Part shown: positions 36,149 through 49,000 of the stretch, piece after piece | Numbering within the stretch: the stretch's first letter is position 1 | Layout: each line of letters starts with the position of its first letter | Origin: Mya arenaria | Lineage: Eukaryota > Mollusca > Bivalvia > Myida > Myidae | Direction of reading: 5' to 3' | DNA: 64,000 nucleotides | Assembly: GCF_026914265.1 (NCBI RefSeq) | Contig: NC_069124.1 | Coordinates: forward strand, 20,315,648-20,379,647 | Notes under the pieces: model-generated | Database searches by the model: none | What the model saw: only the letters and a program-made list of their open reading frames with translations | What the model was told of the DNA's origin: nothing | Program-made: the position numbers and the translations under genes

Positions 36149-36779
36149 CACTTTTCCTCCCAGGTTTACTTTATGACTAATGACATGACATTGACAAACA
36201 AAATGTAAGGCATTTGTATCATTTCGTCTTTTATTTATTAAAATCTGAGATGTTAAGGGAGCAAATCCCTTTTTAGATAGGAACATACCAAATAATAATA
36301 AGCGACGATGTAGTGGTAAACCAAGTTTGCTAGAAATCAATCGAGTTTCTCCAAAATACAAGCAAAAATTACACCGGATGTTGATACTAGTGATTTAGTT
36401 TCGGATGAACAAAATCCGGATAAATCATTTGCTTTTCATCCAAAGGGTGGACGATTTATACTACTGTACAAAAGTCATAAAAATAAACGAAAAAAACGTT
36501 GAATATGTATTTTAAACACTTACCAAGTTACCATTCTCTTTCCGTAAGAGATGAACGCCATACTGCATAATTGCACGGAGATGGTACCACGGACATACCC
36601 GAAAATTTCCGTTATATTCCGGAAAGTTAAATTTCTGTATACTTGAAAATTTGGATGCTGATGGTACACGAAATATCGAATTTCCTTATTTCTGTTTTTT
36701 TATGGAATGAGACTTCGGGATAATATACAATAGGCTTTAAATAAAGTAAAACAAATAAAAAATGCTTAGTATATAGCTA

Positions 36780-37100
36780 TTTTTGACCAAAATTATGATT
36801 TTTTCCCTGGTCGCCTTAATAGCTATTTTTATGGATACACAAATATACACACACAAAGGTTTAAGAATATTTTTTTTAATATTAAAAGATAATAAGATTT
36901 AAAACAATGAAATGACCTCGTAAATAAACATTCAAGCTTATCAACTTACTGTCAATGGACATTTTTATTGACATTTGATACATCAAATCTGGACTGAAAT
37001 TTTTCAGTGAAAATATTAAGGAGACCAATTTTTGTCGCCTTAATCCAGCGGTCCCCATAATGCCTAGATTAATATATATATGGTCACCTTAATATCTGTA
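36780..37100. repeat. Inverse copy of the ATTAAGG-GACC repeat family
   Basis: It contains GGTCGCCTTAATAGC, ATTAAGGAGACCAATTTTTG, TCGCCTTAATCCAGCGGTCC and GGTCACCTTAATATC. These are the motifs of 18183-18560, partly in opposite orientation. Confidence 0.5.
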
Positions 37101-37108
37101 GTAGATTT

Positions 37109-37154
37109 GAAACATTTTCCATTTCGATTTTTTAAATAATCTTAATTTCACTAA

Positions 37155-37232
<78 letters not shown>

Positions 37233-37278
37233 TTAGTGAAATTAAAATTATTTCAAAAATCGAAATGGAAAATGTTTC
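37109..37278. repeat. Palindrome with 50-bp arms around a (TA)n core
   Basis: The left arm GAAACATTTTCCATTTCGAT...TTTCACTAAAACAT (37109-37158) and the right arm ATGTTTTAGTGAAATTAAAA...GAAAATGTTTC (37230-37278) are inverse, with few mismatches, around about 70 bp of TA. A cruciform or foldback element core. Confidence 0.88.
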
Positions 37279-37291
37279 AAGTTTTGAAACT

Positions 37292-38040
37292 ATCAACATG
37301 TTTTCACATAGGCTGAGGCTATACGTTATCAGCTCATCCACCATGTACCATTTAACAACTAACTGGCAAAACACCATTTACCACATACACATCAATGGGT
37401 AGAATTAGATAACTATGAACAAGGTTTTAAAGATAAAAGTGCGTTATCCTCGATAACATATGTGGGAGCGCCCTGTCTGCGGACCGCAAAACCAAACTCA
37501 AAATTGGTGTTCGATGTATTTTAGACGAGAACCACTAAAACGAGAGGGCAAAAAAACTCCTTAAGTTTAAGATTCTGACTAAAGGAACCCCTAACCATTG
37601 AGTGCCATGATTCACATCAGCTTATCACACTAGTTAATCAATTTCCTACAGTAAGCTTCGTCCTTCACCGTAAACAGTTAGTGTCTGAACATTTTTGTTT
37701 AAAGACATTTTATCAAAGAGAGCAAACGGAAAGTCGATCTAAGCTCAAAATATCAAGGTTATTCAAAATTCAAAATAGGATAAATATAACCTCGTTATCG
37801 TGTTATACCTTGATTGCGTCTCCATTCTACCGCGTTCCCTTGCGTTGTCAGGCAACTGGTTCAACCGGTCAGTTTGCAGATTGATTGTCATTACCCTCCA
37901 ACATTGTTTCCCTACACAGTAACCTAATGGCCTAAACTTGCTCCATGACTTATTTTTTGTCAATAATAGGACATTCCGTAAAGGACGGAAGGAGATGAGC
38001 GAAATAATTTTGCTGTCTCTGAGACACACTTATGTTAACG
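37292..38040. repeat. Upstream flank of copy 2, duplicated at 59180-60120 upstream of copy 3
   Basis: Shared landmarks are TACGTTATCAGC, a block with GACTGCGGACCGCAAAAC-like sequence, and CTGCGTCTCCATTCTACCGC followed by GTTGTCAGGCAACTGGTTCA. No gene is seen; the short open frames at 37681-38029 are not conserved between the two. Confidence 0.7.
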
Positions 38041-38599
38041 GTACACAGTGGTATATTATGCTTAAAATCTATGCCATGTAGTTATACAGTTATAACGCAA
38101 TTGTTTAGCAATTATTTTGATATTTCAAAGCAAATCATTAACTTGTGAATTCAAACAATATAAACACACCTCCGTATCCTCAGTATATGAAGTACCCCCG
38201 AAAATGAATCTAATTGCTACCCTCTTTCATTGACATCCGCGCCATTTTTATTTTTCGTATAAACATATGGGTGTACTGTATATAGCCAGTGCGCTGACCT
38301 GTTGCCTCGTGCATTTAATGGGTTTCGCTATTCAACAATCTGATGAGATAAATTGTCCAAATAAATCAATACTAAATAGCGTAATATATTGAAAAAGATA
38401 TACCTAATCTGTGTTCAAAATTGGGTTGATTTAAATTAAGAAATAATCGAAATAATGAAGATTTAATAGTGTCACACTTAAAAATTTCGCCGCCTGTATG
38501 TAAAATATTAATCAGTTTTAACTAATGTTCTAATACTTAAATGATTATGTATGTTTTGTTATCGATCAAGCAAACATATTTAAGAATTACAGAGGACAT

Positions 38600-39175
38600 G
38601 ATTTTCTCCCACCTCAGATAAGTAGATCCAACAATTTAACCATGCTAGAAATTCCTATCTTACCCACGGGCAAAGATAAAACGCCTGTATGGAACTCCTA
38701 TTAAATGGTCATCACATTGTAATTACCTCCTTGTTGAAAACTGTCGTCTGTAGCATCATAGAAACCTTGTTTCGTAGCAATATTAAGAATGCTTATTAAT
38801 CATTTCTTGCTTCACCATAAAAACAGTTTTCACGCACCTTCCAAGAAATAATGCTTCACTCTCCTCAGAACTATTTAAAGACCGATTTGACTAAAAACAT
38901 AATCTGAATCACTCCTCGCATGTCCATGACAACCACGAATTATCACATATCCATACGCATTAATTTTCACTACGCACAAAAGAGTTCCAGCAATAAATAC
39001 ATTATTACTTAACTTTGATTAACTGAGGTGGGAGAAAAAGCATCTACCATAGCCGCTCGTGTAAGATAGGTCCATCGAGACCCTCGCGCAGAGTGTTTTG
39101 AGGAAACTCGGTAAACCTTGTTTCCGAAAAACACCCTACGCTCGGGTCGGGATGAACCTATCTTACACGGGTGGC
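38600..39175. mobile_element. Inverted-repeat elements, TTTCTCCCACCTCAG ends, beside a second palindrome
   Basis: ATTTTCTCCCACCTCAG (38601-38617) is mirrored by CTGAGGTGGGAGAAAAAGC (39023-39041). Immediately downstream, 39057-39165 has its own inverted ends, GTGTAAGATAGGTCCATC and GATGAACCTATCTTACAC. Both lack coding sequence. Confidence 0.5.
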
Positions 39176-39351
39176 CACGGAAGATACTTATAATCTCGCT
39201 GATAAAAAAGAATATCAAATTACGTTAATAAAATATATACAAAAAAAGAGAAATGGAAAACATCAATATTTAATTACATGTATCCCTTTTCCTTGTTGCC
39301 TTAAAATATATTTCTTAAAATGCATGAGGTCTTGAACAAAAAGGTCACCGA

Positions 39352-39567
39352 TTATGCACCAGTCAATTGTAAAAGGTCCGAGGGTATACCGGATATAGCA
39401 GGGGAAATGGGCCGTGTTTTTACCTTCCATGTTGCCCCATAATGCCTATGGAATGCGGTAGTTTTATTTCGCGCCGAAATTAGCGGGGAATGGGCCTTAC
39501 CTAGGAAGTCAAAGTCCCCGCTACTCCCCGGACTTAGGGACGTGGTCACACTTGACTGGTGCATTAT
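39352..39567. mobile_element. MITE with TTATGCACCAGTCAATTG ends (uninterrupted copy)
   Basis: The left end TTATGCACCAGTCAATTGTA is the inverse of the right end CACTTGACTGGTGCATTATA. About 216 bp. Homologous to the split copy at 33219-35532. It lies just upstream of the copy 2 5' UTR exon and is absent upstream of copy 3. Confidence 0.7.
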
Positions 39568-39834
39568 ACATAACGCTTTATCAAAAACATTACCGATCAA
39601 TCTTGTCTTCCAATAACGAAAGTAGATTCGATTCCAATACAGGTTAATGAGCGCGCTCTAACCAGGAAGTTTAATTGAACGTCCTCAAACGGAGTAAATG
39701 GTTTTGTAGAATATGGTCACCTATCTGAAATTAGCGTTGAATTTGGTGTACTGGACCAAGTGGTAATCTTTAGTGATAAGCCAATCACTTACTTGTACAA
39801 AAATATAGGACTGACGTTAATGGATTACTAATCA

Positions 39835-40081
39835 GGTAAGCGATTGGAAATTCACTTAAATTTCATATAGAAGTTCATATAGTTTTGAAACATAATTGTA
39901 TATTTTGCACATGCAAAATCAATAGATTGTTTCAAATGATAACGGGCGTATACGGATAAACACATTGCACTAAAAACCTTCTTATTTGTTTTAATATCTA
40001 CAATGAAATCGAAAGTAGCAGCAGTTTAGCGAAATATAGACCACGTATATTACTTCCTAGTTTAGTGTTTTTTAGTTTCAG
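39835..40081 (+). promoter_or_regulatory. 5' UTR intron of copy 2 (exon ends 39835)
   Basis: AATCAG/GTAAGC at 39835 and TAGTTTCAG/ATAACTGAA at 40081 bound an intron of about 246 bp that ends 15 nt before the ATG. Both splice sites and the sequence before the donor (CACTTACTTG, GTTAATGGATT) are kept upstream of copy 3. The start of the UTR exon was not located in copy 2, and no clear TATA box was seen here. Confidence 0.6.
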
Positions 40082-40096
40082 ATAACTGAACTCGCA

Positions 40097-43000
40097 ATGG
40101 CTGATGAAGAGGATAAACAAGTTACAAATAATTTTGAGTAAGTTAATTATATTTTACAATTCCAACTTAAATACAACGTCAACAAAGCTGTGCTTCAAAC
40201 CAGCAAACCGTGCTCTGTTTATTAAACCTGAGGTAAACTACTTGAAACAAAAACATTAAATTGGTAAAATTATGAGGTTGTATTTGTATTTGTCGTTTGT
40301 TGTCGGATGTAGACTTCCATACATAATTATGATAAATATTTCTTATTGTTATCACTGAACAATATTGGTACCAATGTCCACCTGGCACTTATCGTTGCTG
40401 AATGGAACTGTTGAGGTCCACAAAATCAGTTATCAAGTGCATCGGAATTTACTTCCGTCACAGCTCGTATGATATAAACAAAATAAATTTGCGGGCCTAC
40501 GGTATATTTTGAAAACATAATGTTAAAATGAAAATAGTTGAAGTTTAGTAATTCAAAGGACAAAAAAACAAAACGGAAATAGATGTAAAATAAATGACAG
40601 TGTAAATAAGTAGCAAATGCAAACTACACATTTTTGCATACCATAGAACCAAATATAACCAATATCTTAACAAGTAACTTGACCCAATATAACAAACCAA
40701 AGAATTGACTATTACAACAGATACTTTCGAATATTAGACAACATGTATATACGAAATCGTAATAATTTTGTTTTCAATTCATGGAGTTGTATTAGGTTTT
40801 GGAACAGTGTTTTCGTTTACGCTGTAGACGTCCGGAAAATAATGGTGCGTGACTACGAGATTAACATCAACGGTTATCGCCTTCTTTTAAATTACCGTTT
40901 CCTCAATGCCTCAAGCGCATTTAGCTCCCCCTTTTTAAACGTCCCTGTTTGTGCAAATTGTTAAAATACTATCTTCGCATATTTGACAGTGCCCTACGTT
41001 CCCATATGAAGGTATTAGTTACTTCGGAACACTATTGCTATTATCAAGCGTTGGACTAGTAAACAACACATGCTTATCAAGGAATTGCATTCCCAGCAGG
41101 AATGGTGTAATACAGTCAAATGAGACGACTTGTAACGTTACTTCCAATCCATGTCCATACTCGGCAATATGCAGGAAATTACATGAGACCTTAATAAGTT
41201 GACACATGACGATGAGCAATGAGTAACCGCACAATATGATTCACAAACAGTTCGTCGAGTTTAAACGAAAATATAGAACAACAGGAGTCGAAATATTCTG
41301 TTACCAACGTGTTAAACGAAAATATAGAACAAAAGGAGTCGAAAAATGCTGTTACCAACGTGTCTTATGGATAGATAACGGACCACACACTGTTGCTCAA
41401 GTCAATAAACCACAGGATTCGCCCGTTATTAATGTGTCTAGTGAATCACCACGGCGCCAAATATCGGAATTGTCCGTTTTAAACGTGTTTTATGGGTCAC
41501 CACAAGAACAGACATCGGAATCCTCTGTTTCCAACGTAATTGACGGGCCACAACAGGAGCAAAGGACGGATTATAAGATTAGTAGCAAGTCGGACGTGTC
41601 ATTGTTACATGAACATTCAGAATAAGGTTTTGCGAAAATGTCTTGCCTGTTGGACCAGGACTTGAACAAACATCAGTTTTGACACTTTTGACCGAATATG
41701 AGCGGTCAAGGCAAGATAAAACACTCGAATCAAATGTTTTCACAAAGAATGTTAAAACATCTGATGGTCAGGCAGCGAAATCACGGAAAAACCCGTAAAA
41801 AAGTCATATCGGAATCACCTAAACAAAAGAGCATGTTGAATCATTTGCATGGATTTTCAAGAACAATAATGCTTATATACACGTATTACCCTGCACAATA
41901 TTCAGTTTAGGCTTTTTCACTTTTAACACTGAAATAACATTAAATTTGATAGTTTTCGCTGTTTTAAAATTTAATTTTGCTGTCAATTCCAAATCAAACG
42001 TCAGCTTGCACAAGCATTTTTATTTTAAGGACAACATGTCCGAAATGACGAGAAATTCGCATTCAATTTGGCGCACCTTTCTGAAAACAACCATTAGATG
42101 TCATTTTACATCATTTATGGGCATACAATAAAAAGAAAAAAAGTGGGGGGTTTTCTCTGCAAGATCGCAATAGTGTTCACATCGGTAGCACCAAATGCTA
42201 CGCCACTCGTAAAATAAAGCATTTAATGTTTTCTCGGTGAAATGTATTACGACCTTACTCTGAAACAAACAATTATTCTCTATATATAACATGAGTAAAA
42301 TTAAATTGCAGTTTGTACCAAGAGAAGGTTAAAAGGGAAATAAAATCGCTGAAGGATGTGTGTGTGGACTTTGCAAAGAGTTGCCAACAGAAGGAAAAAG
42401 AGGTCACTGCTGTATTTTCAAAATTAAAGGAAACGGAAATAAGGTATATCCTTATATCACACATAATTATGTGCAAAGGACCTTTCAAATGTATAGGTAT
42501 CATTTCAAAGTCTTTTAGAGAAATCAAAGTCGTTTCGTATTCGATTTGATTTAAAAATTCTAGAATTGGTGTTCAAAGTTCACAATATTTAAATTTAAAT
42601 ATAACCAAAATTTGACAACGATGTTTTTATTGTGTTCAGATGACTTTTTAAATACTTAATAACAATATACAAAACATTTATGAAGACCCTTGTTTTAAGT
42701 ACAAACATATACAAATGTATGGAGCCCTATATCATTAATGATTTCTTTATAATATTTCATCCAGTTTTAATTGCTTGTAAGGATAATGTCTTATTCTATA
42801 ATTGTTTTCAAATGATTTTATAAATGAAGGGTAAGGATATTACGAACTAATTGCAAAATTTAATTAACGAGTATGAGGACATGCAGCATTCAGCAGCACC
42901 TTTTTTTAAGCTTTTCAGAAAATGTTGACGGATTACAGAAGGAACTTGAAAAACTCAAGGCGGAAATGATCGTCAAAGAAAATAAGTATGTATTAAATGA

Positions 43001-46000
43001 TAGAGTGTTATATGTACATGCATGGTGAGGTTTACACTGTAGTATGCGCTATGCAACATTTAGTTTAAGTGCATTCTGTTGCTTGAATGCATGGCTAATT
43101 GTGCCATACTTATAATATTAGAACCGTTTTGCCGAGTTTTATTATTTTATTAGAATGTAAGTATGTACATTTTAAAAAATAAATTGACTATTCCGTTGTA
43201 TTATTTCGCAAGACCTGCGCATCCTGTACCCAAATTATCAAACTGTTCGACGATTAAGACTGACGAATCTAATCATGGTATCCGTGCAAGATTAAACAAT
43301 TAACTGAAAACTGACATCATACCTCACGTACGACGGTAAAGTTATGTTATCAATGATGTAACATGTGTTACTTCGCCTTTTTATTCGGAAGCTCTACTAA
43401 ATATATCGTTCAAGCCTTTGTCGGCAAAAAATCAAAATTTCGTGTAAACTGATGGAGTAATACAAAAGATATTTAATTTTAAAGTAGTGTTCCTCATTAA
43501 TAGCAAAAATTTAGCATGTTATGAAGTTATAACTTAAGTAATTAGATTAAGAAATCAGATATTATAGTCTTTTACAATTTATGGTTTACAGATATAGTTT
43601 GGCTAATGCGATGACTTGAAATATTAAGGTTGTAGGTATCGAAGCTGGATTTACTGGCAGTTCGAAGTAAATTTCATGGGCCGGAACCATTGGCAATGGC
43701 ATCTGCCATCGAAAAAGTTTTTGCCATGAACCAGTTGTGAGCGAAGCACAAACATCGTATGATACACGTTTTGGCGTATTAAACGCTACAGAACATTGTC
43801 CTTTATATTCATGCTACTAATATGGCCCCAAGGCCAATATCTATATGTTTTCAAGATAAAAACATATTTTACTTGCAAACGATTGTTCCAATATTACATA
43901 CGACATGTAGGCCGTCTATCACTCAGGTTTGTATTAGGATAAATAACCTTTAAGATAAAATATTCTCAAAATGACTGCCGAAACTAAACTACTACAGAAA
44001 GAAATAAGAAGGCTTGTAGCGGACAAAACACATTAGACAAACAATATGTTCTATTTTTTGTAACTCGCAACTTATAGTTTATACCTCGGTTTTCTGGCAT
44101 GCGTGTAAACAAACGCTTTATACGACTCTCCGTCTATTCGTGCCCCTTCTTTACTCTCAAGTTTCGCAACGTAGCAAAACACAACATGATATTTATTATT
44201 GTACAAGGCTTCCGGCCAAAAATACATTAATTAAAAAATTACACAAACGCGTTGACAAAACTGCATATATAAAAATCATAAATGAAAAATTCAAAATTTG
44301 CAAAAGATATCACACTTTGCCTATTGAAGTTTTATATAATTTGCAATTTAAATAAAGTGTTCAAGTTGGCCATACAAGTATGTTTGTCTAACATCATCAT
44401 ATAATGGGCAGAGTAATAATATCTGGTATTCATCCCTTACAACATAGGCATTTTGTTTAAAACAATAAGGTCAAAACCTATAGTCTCTATCAATGTAATC
44501 GTGTCTGCCTATTTAAATTTGTAATATATGACTAGAGCAACGGAAATTAGAAAACGATCCATGGAAAGATATCTTTCTGGTTTTATCATGTGTGTAGTGC
44601 AGCGCTGTCAGTGAGGAATGAACAAATCCCTCCATTTTTCTGCATTGCACAGACTTAAAGTCTGCTTTTAGATAATGCACAATAAAGTTCGTTAAATTTC
44701 TAACGCTAGTGAAAACACGGCCGAAAAGGTTTTAGCTGAAAATAACTTACTCTAAAGTTGTTTCGTCAGATATTCTCTTCGAAGTTAGTCAAAACATTAA
44801 ATGTACGTCGAGCTTAGTTATTGTTCGGGATGTATTTATCATTTAACATGGGTTCATTTTTAAAAGGTGTATAATAAAACATATATAAATAATTGTTTTG
44901 AAGAAAAGATTAACTAATATATGTCGCTTTTATTTTTAATAATATTTTCTTTATTTGTTCCCAGTTTTAGTACAATGATGCTTTTTATTATGAAATTGTA
45001 TGGTCACACAGTTTTAAAATTCTTAAGGCAGACTGTGTGCTATGCTCATAGTTTCAAACAATGACTGCATCGTATCTTTAAAAAGTGTTTTTTGCAGAAG
45101 GTGCAGATGGAGTTAGGACCCCTAATCATTGAACTACTTTGGGTTTACCTATAAGTAAATTATAATTCGATTTATTATTAAGTTTGCTCAAGTTTATGCA
45201 TTCTTTGATTATATTTACCCTTTACGTTTTTTTTTTTCCTTTATTTAGGATTGTTGGGATAAGAGTGAGGTTTGTTTTCGTAAACTGGTTTAAACCCCCA
45301 GTAAATTGACATTTTACTGACCGTTCCAAGGCGGTACCTAACAATTCTTGATAAACATACCTAGTTTTTTATATAGTATGTATGCACTGAGCTGATTGTC
45401 GAGTTTTGTTCTGTTCTACCATGTTTCATGTTTCTTGTTTGTGATTTTTTGTTTTTGTGTTTTATGTCTTTGGCGTTTACACAGTGCCATTAAACCGGGT
45501 CTATGTTTAAAAGTTTTACTCCTGAGCTTGTTTCTGTAGTTTTTCACAGAAGTATTGTCCCAAAAGCAAGACGCGATACGGTTGGCTTAATGTCATATTT
45601 TAAGGATATTAGGGCTATTCCCATTGTTCTATTGTGTTGAGTTGGTTATTGATTAAGCATCGATGTAAAAGTCGATTGAAAGACCAAAATTTAAAAATAA
45701 TGTTAAAAGTTCAATATTTAACAAACATGATGCATGTTATTTTGCAACATGAAAAGCTGTAATTAGGAGTTGAGCAATTTTTACATAAGTATATTTTAAT
45801 ACAACACAATAGTTTATGAGTTAATTTATCGGAACTGCCCAATTAACAATGCCTTGGGGCTTTTTGTTTAACTCCTTACTTCCCGAAAACATGTCAATAT
45901 ATGTTTCACCCCCAACATCGATCGTTCCTCAAAACCTAATAAAACATGAATGTTTTAAACGTTTTAGTTTTTAATCTTCCCCAACCACTTTTGCATTGTG

Positions 46001-49000
46001 GCCGGCCTTTAAGAAATGTGTAAAAATATTATTGCCTGAAACCATTTGGATACTTTGTGAATATCTAAATCGGAACACTTTCGGCACTATTTTTGAAATC
46101 TTTTTAGTTAGACTTGCACCACAACTACAAAACTTTCCATCAGCATACTAGGATTCAAGACTAATTGGTTTATATAACGGGTATTTTTTAAGATATTATT
46201 CATCTGTGTGAAAAGTACTTTATTAACTGCACATTCAAAGACTACCATTTTCGTCCTCGGAGTACCTAAATATGGAACAATTTTAATTCGTTATTTATTT
46301 TTATGTATCCTTTTTAAATTATTGCTACATGTTTCGTGTTAGTAAATTAATACTTTATTTTATTTCAAGCTTGTTTCTTTGGTCATTTTTGTCAGTAAAC
46401 TTTTACGATTTAATGAAAAAGATAAAAACTGTACCAGTATGCGGTGACTGTGACAAGAATGGACATTTGAACATGAAACACTTTGAATGATAGCAGCATT
46501 TCAAATACTTACCAGAGTATCGTGTTCTTTGGAACTTGTATCTATGGCATACCAGTTATTTGCCAACTATTATGGTAAAAGTCGGGTCACAATCATTGGT
46601 TCGTGGCGACCGTATGCACATTTACGACCGTTACTATTCATACTCTAAATCCTGCAGACAAATGTCCTAGGTTAACTTATTTTATTATCATTTTACTGAT
46701 TATAAGACAGCACCGTATATATCTCTTATTTTATTCAAAGTATTAACTGTATTATATCTGATTTGTTCTTGTAAGATTGACAGTTGCTGAAAAGAACCTG
46801 CAAGCTTTTAAAACAATGTTAAATACCAGTGAGAAACAGTGTAAAGAACACAAATACCTAATAAACCAGATGAGAGAAGAGTTGAAAGGCATGAACGAAT
46901 TGGCCGAAAAGGACATACAAAGTCAAAGGTGAGTTGTGCGTTTGTATTGAGCATGACGTACCATGACGATCAGCACATGGTTATGAGCTAAAATTTAGAT
47001 TGAACCATATATATAGTGAAAAACATCACGAATTACGTACCCTGGTATATGATAGATATTCTAGTAATGTCTGACTTATTTGGTGAGATGGATAAGTGTT
47101 TAAACAAAAGAAAATGAAAATATGTGTCAATCATCTTATTTTACTTTACGTCTGTTGAAAAGATAGTGTTATTATAAGTACTTTTTCTTGAAACAAATTT
47201 TCAGCACAATAGCTTATCTTCAGGACAAGCTGCAGCAGTAAGTATTGTTACTGGGTTAATCTTCATAACTTTTTGTGATAATTTATAAAGGCATTATATG
47301 TGGGAAAAATATTAAGATATTTAACATTATTTTATTGGTTAAGTTATCAAATAAATTTATGATAGACAATTATTTGTCTTTATTGTATATTTAAGGAAAC
47401 AGAAAATATGCAGACAGACAAGCAACAACTTGAAAAATACTTAATATTGTTTTATACGTACTTTTTCTTGAAACTAAGTTTTAGCAAAATAGCTTATCTT
47501 CATGATAACTGAAGATAAACTGCAGCAATGAATAATGTTACTGTCTTATTATTCATAACTTTTTGGAATCATTTATAAATACTGTACATTATTGTGCGGA
47601 AAACTAATTGACTTAACTTATATTATATAATTATATTAGTTGGATTATCAAGTAAATTAATGACATACATACTTTTGTTTTTATTTTACATTTAAGGCAA
47701 CAAAAAGAAAATAACAAATTGCAGACAGACAAGCAACAACTTAACAATGCAAATAAGTTGATGAAGTCTGCCTGCCAGCAAAAGGATGCAGAAGCAAAAC
47801 ACTATTACGCTGAATCGCAGAGGTACAGTTTGGAGTATGAAAATTCTGCAAAACAACTCCAGGGTTCTCAAGAAGCTCGGAATCAGCTTGAAAAAGAGAA
47901 AAAATATCTTTTTTTAAGGTTTGAGCACATACATCAATACGTTGATGTAATATACCAATATGTTAAGAAAAGTATTGTTATTGTAATAGCCTTGGTTTCT
48001 TTGGTGCCGTCATCATTATGTGAAATATTTCAACATGTCCACAAGTGAAAAACCCATTGAATTTGATAGACGTGTTGCCAGAGACAATCTCACATATACT
48101 GCAAGGCCCACAACACTGTCGTTATAATTAATTCAAATATGCACACTGTTAGACCGAAGAAACACAGATGAGCGTTGGCGTTATCTCTGCGGCTTCTTGT
48201 TTATTGTATTAATTCAATTTGAAAAGACCAGCACAAGAAAGATCTGAGTGCGCATTTCAACACAAATTGCCTTTTTAATTTATTTTCAGAGACTAAATAA
48301 TGAATACAACTGCTTACAAAATTTGCAGTTTAAAAACCCAGTATATATCTTTAATATTTCTTGAAGAGAGGAGAAAATCTTAGAAATGATTTTAAAAAAA
48401 AGATAACGCAATCGAATATAACTTAAATAAACCTCTTTCTTGTTCCTCATTTGCACCTACAGATTGAGCAGAATTGCTGACACAAATCCTACTTATCGAA
48501 ACCCAAATATTGCTGACTTGGGAGATCCAAACCGTCCAACAAAACAAGCAGAAGTATTCAGTGAGATATATGATGACGAGTGGAACGACGCATATGAGAC
48601 TGTTTTGGATGACGAAGAAAAAAATAAAATTAATTTCATGCTTAATTTATTGAAGGTAAATACTTTATATTTACCACTTAGTAAACTGTCGTTACTAAAG
48701 ATACTGACCAGAAACTTAAACAGCTATACATATGTTTCATTATGAGGTATATTTAAAACGATATTCTTCGAATATATATACTTTCTTTTAACTTCGTGTT
48801 TTAAGACTAAATCATATGAACGTAAGTTTTTTTTTTTTACATTGTATAGCTCCGTTGTTTATTCAATATCGACCGAATGTACCGTTTATTTCATTGCAAA
48901 ACTAATCTTGACTTGCAGGATGTTGATACAATTTGTGAAGACGTAAGCAAACGACATGCCGATGCAATTACTGATGGTCTACCGCAAATGGTTGTCAGGG

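Larger units (their letters stand above)
35671..36172. repeat. 189-bp tandem repeat carrying the tRNA-like genes, 2.65 units
   Basis: The unit starts GTAGTGTGTGTGGGTAAGAA and ends TTAATGGGGGGAGGAGT. The two full units and the partial third look identical base for base, so the amplification is recent or an assembly effect. Confidence 0.93.

Noticed and set aside
36107-36361. Minus-strand open frame ending VRPVWGSNPRPPEH
   Set aside because: It reads the antisense of the tRNA-like gene (T arm gives GSNPRP); a well-known false protein.
37132-37377. Minus-strand frame with a Tyr-Ile run
   Set aside because: Produced by the TA microsatellite and the palindrome arms.
41019-41910. Coding-like frames in copy 2 intron 1, faintly like a retroelement protease or linker
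   Set aside because: The resemblance is weak and the strands of the two hints disagree. At most an old fossil fragment of an LTR-type element; not supported enough to annotate.
44140-44355. 71-codon frame with basic helical sequence in copy 2 intron
   Set aside because: No acceptor or donor in phase with neighbouring exons and no match in copy 1.
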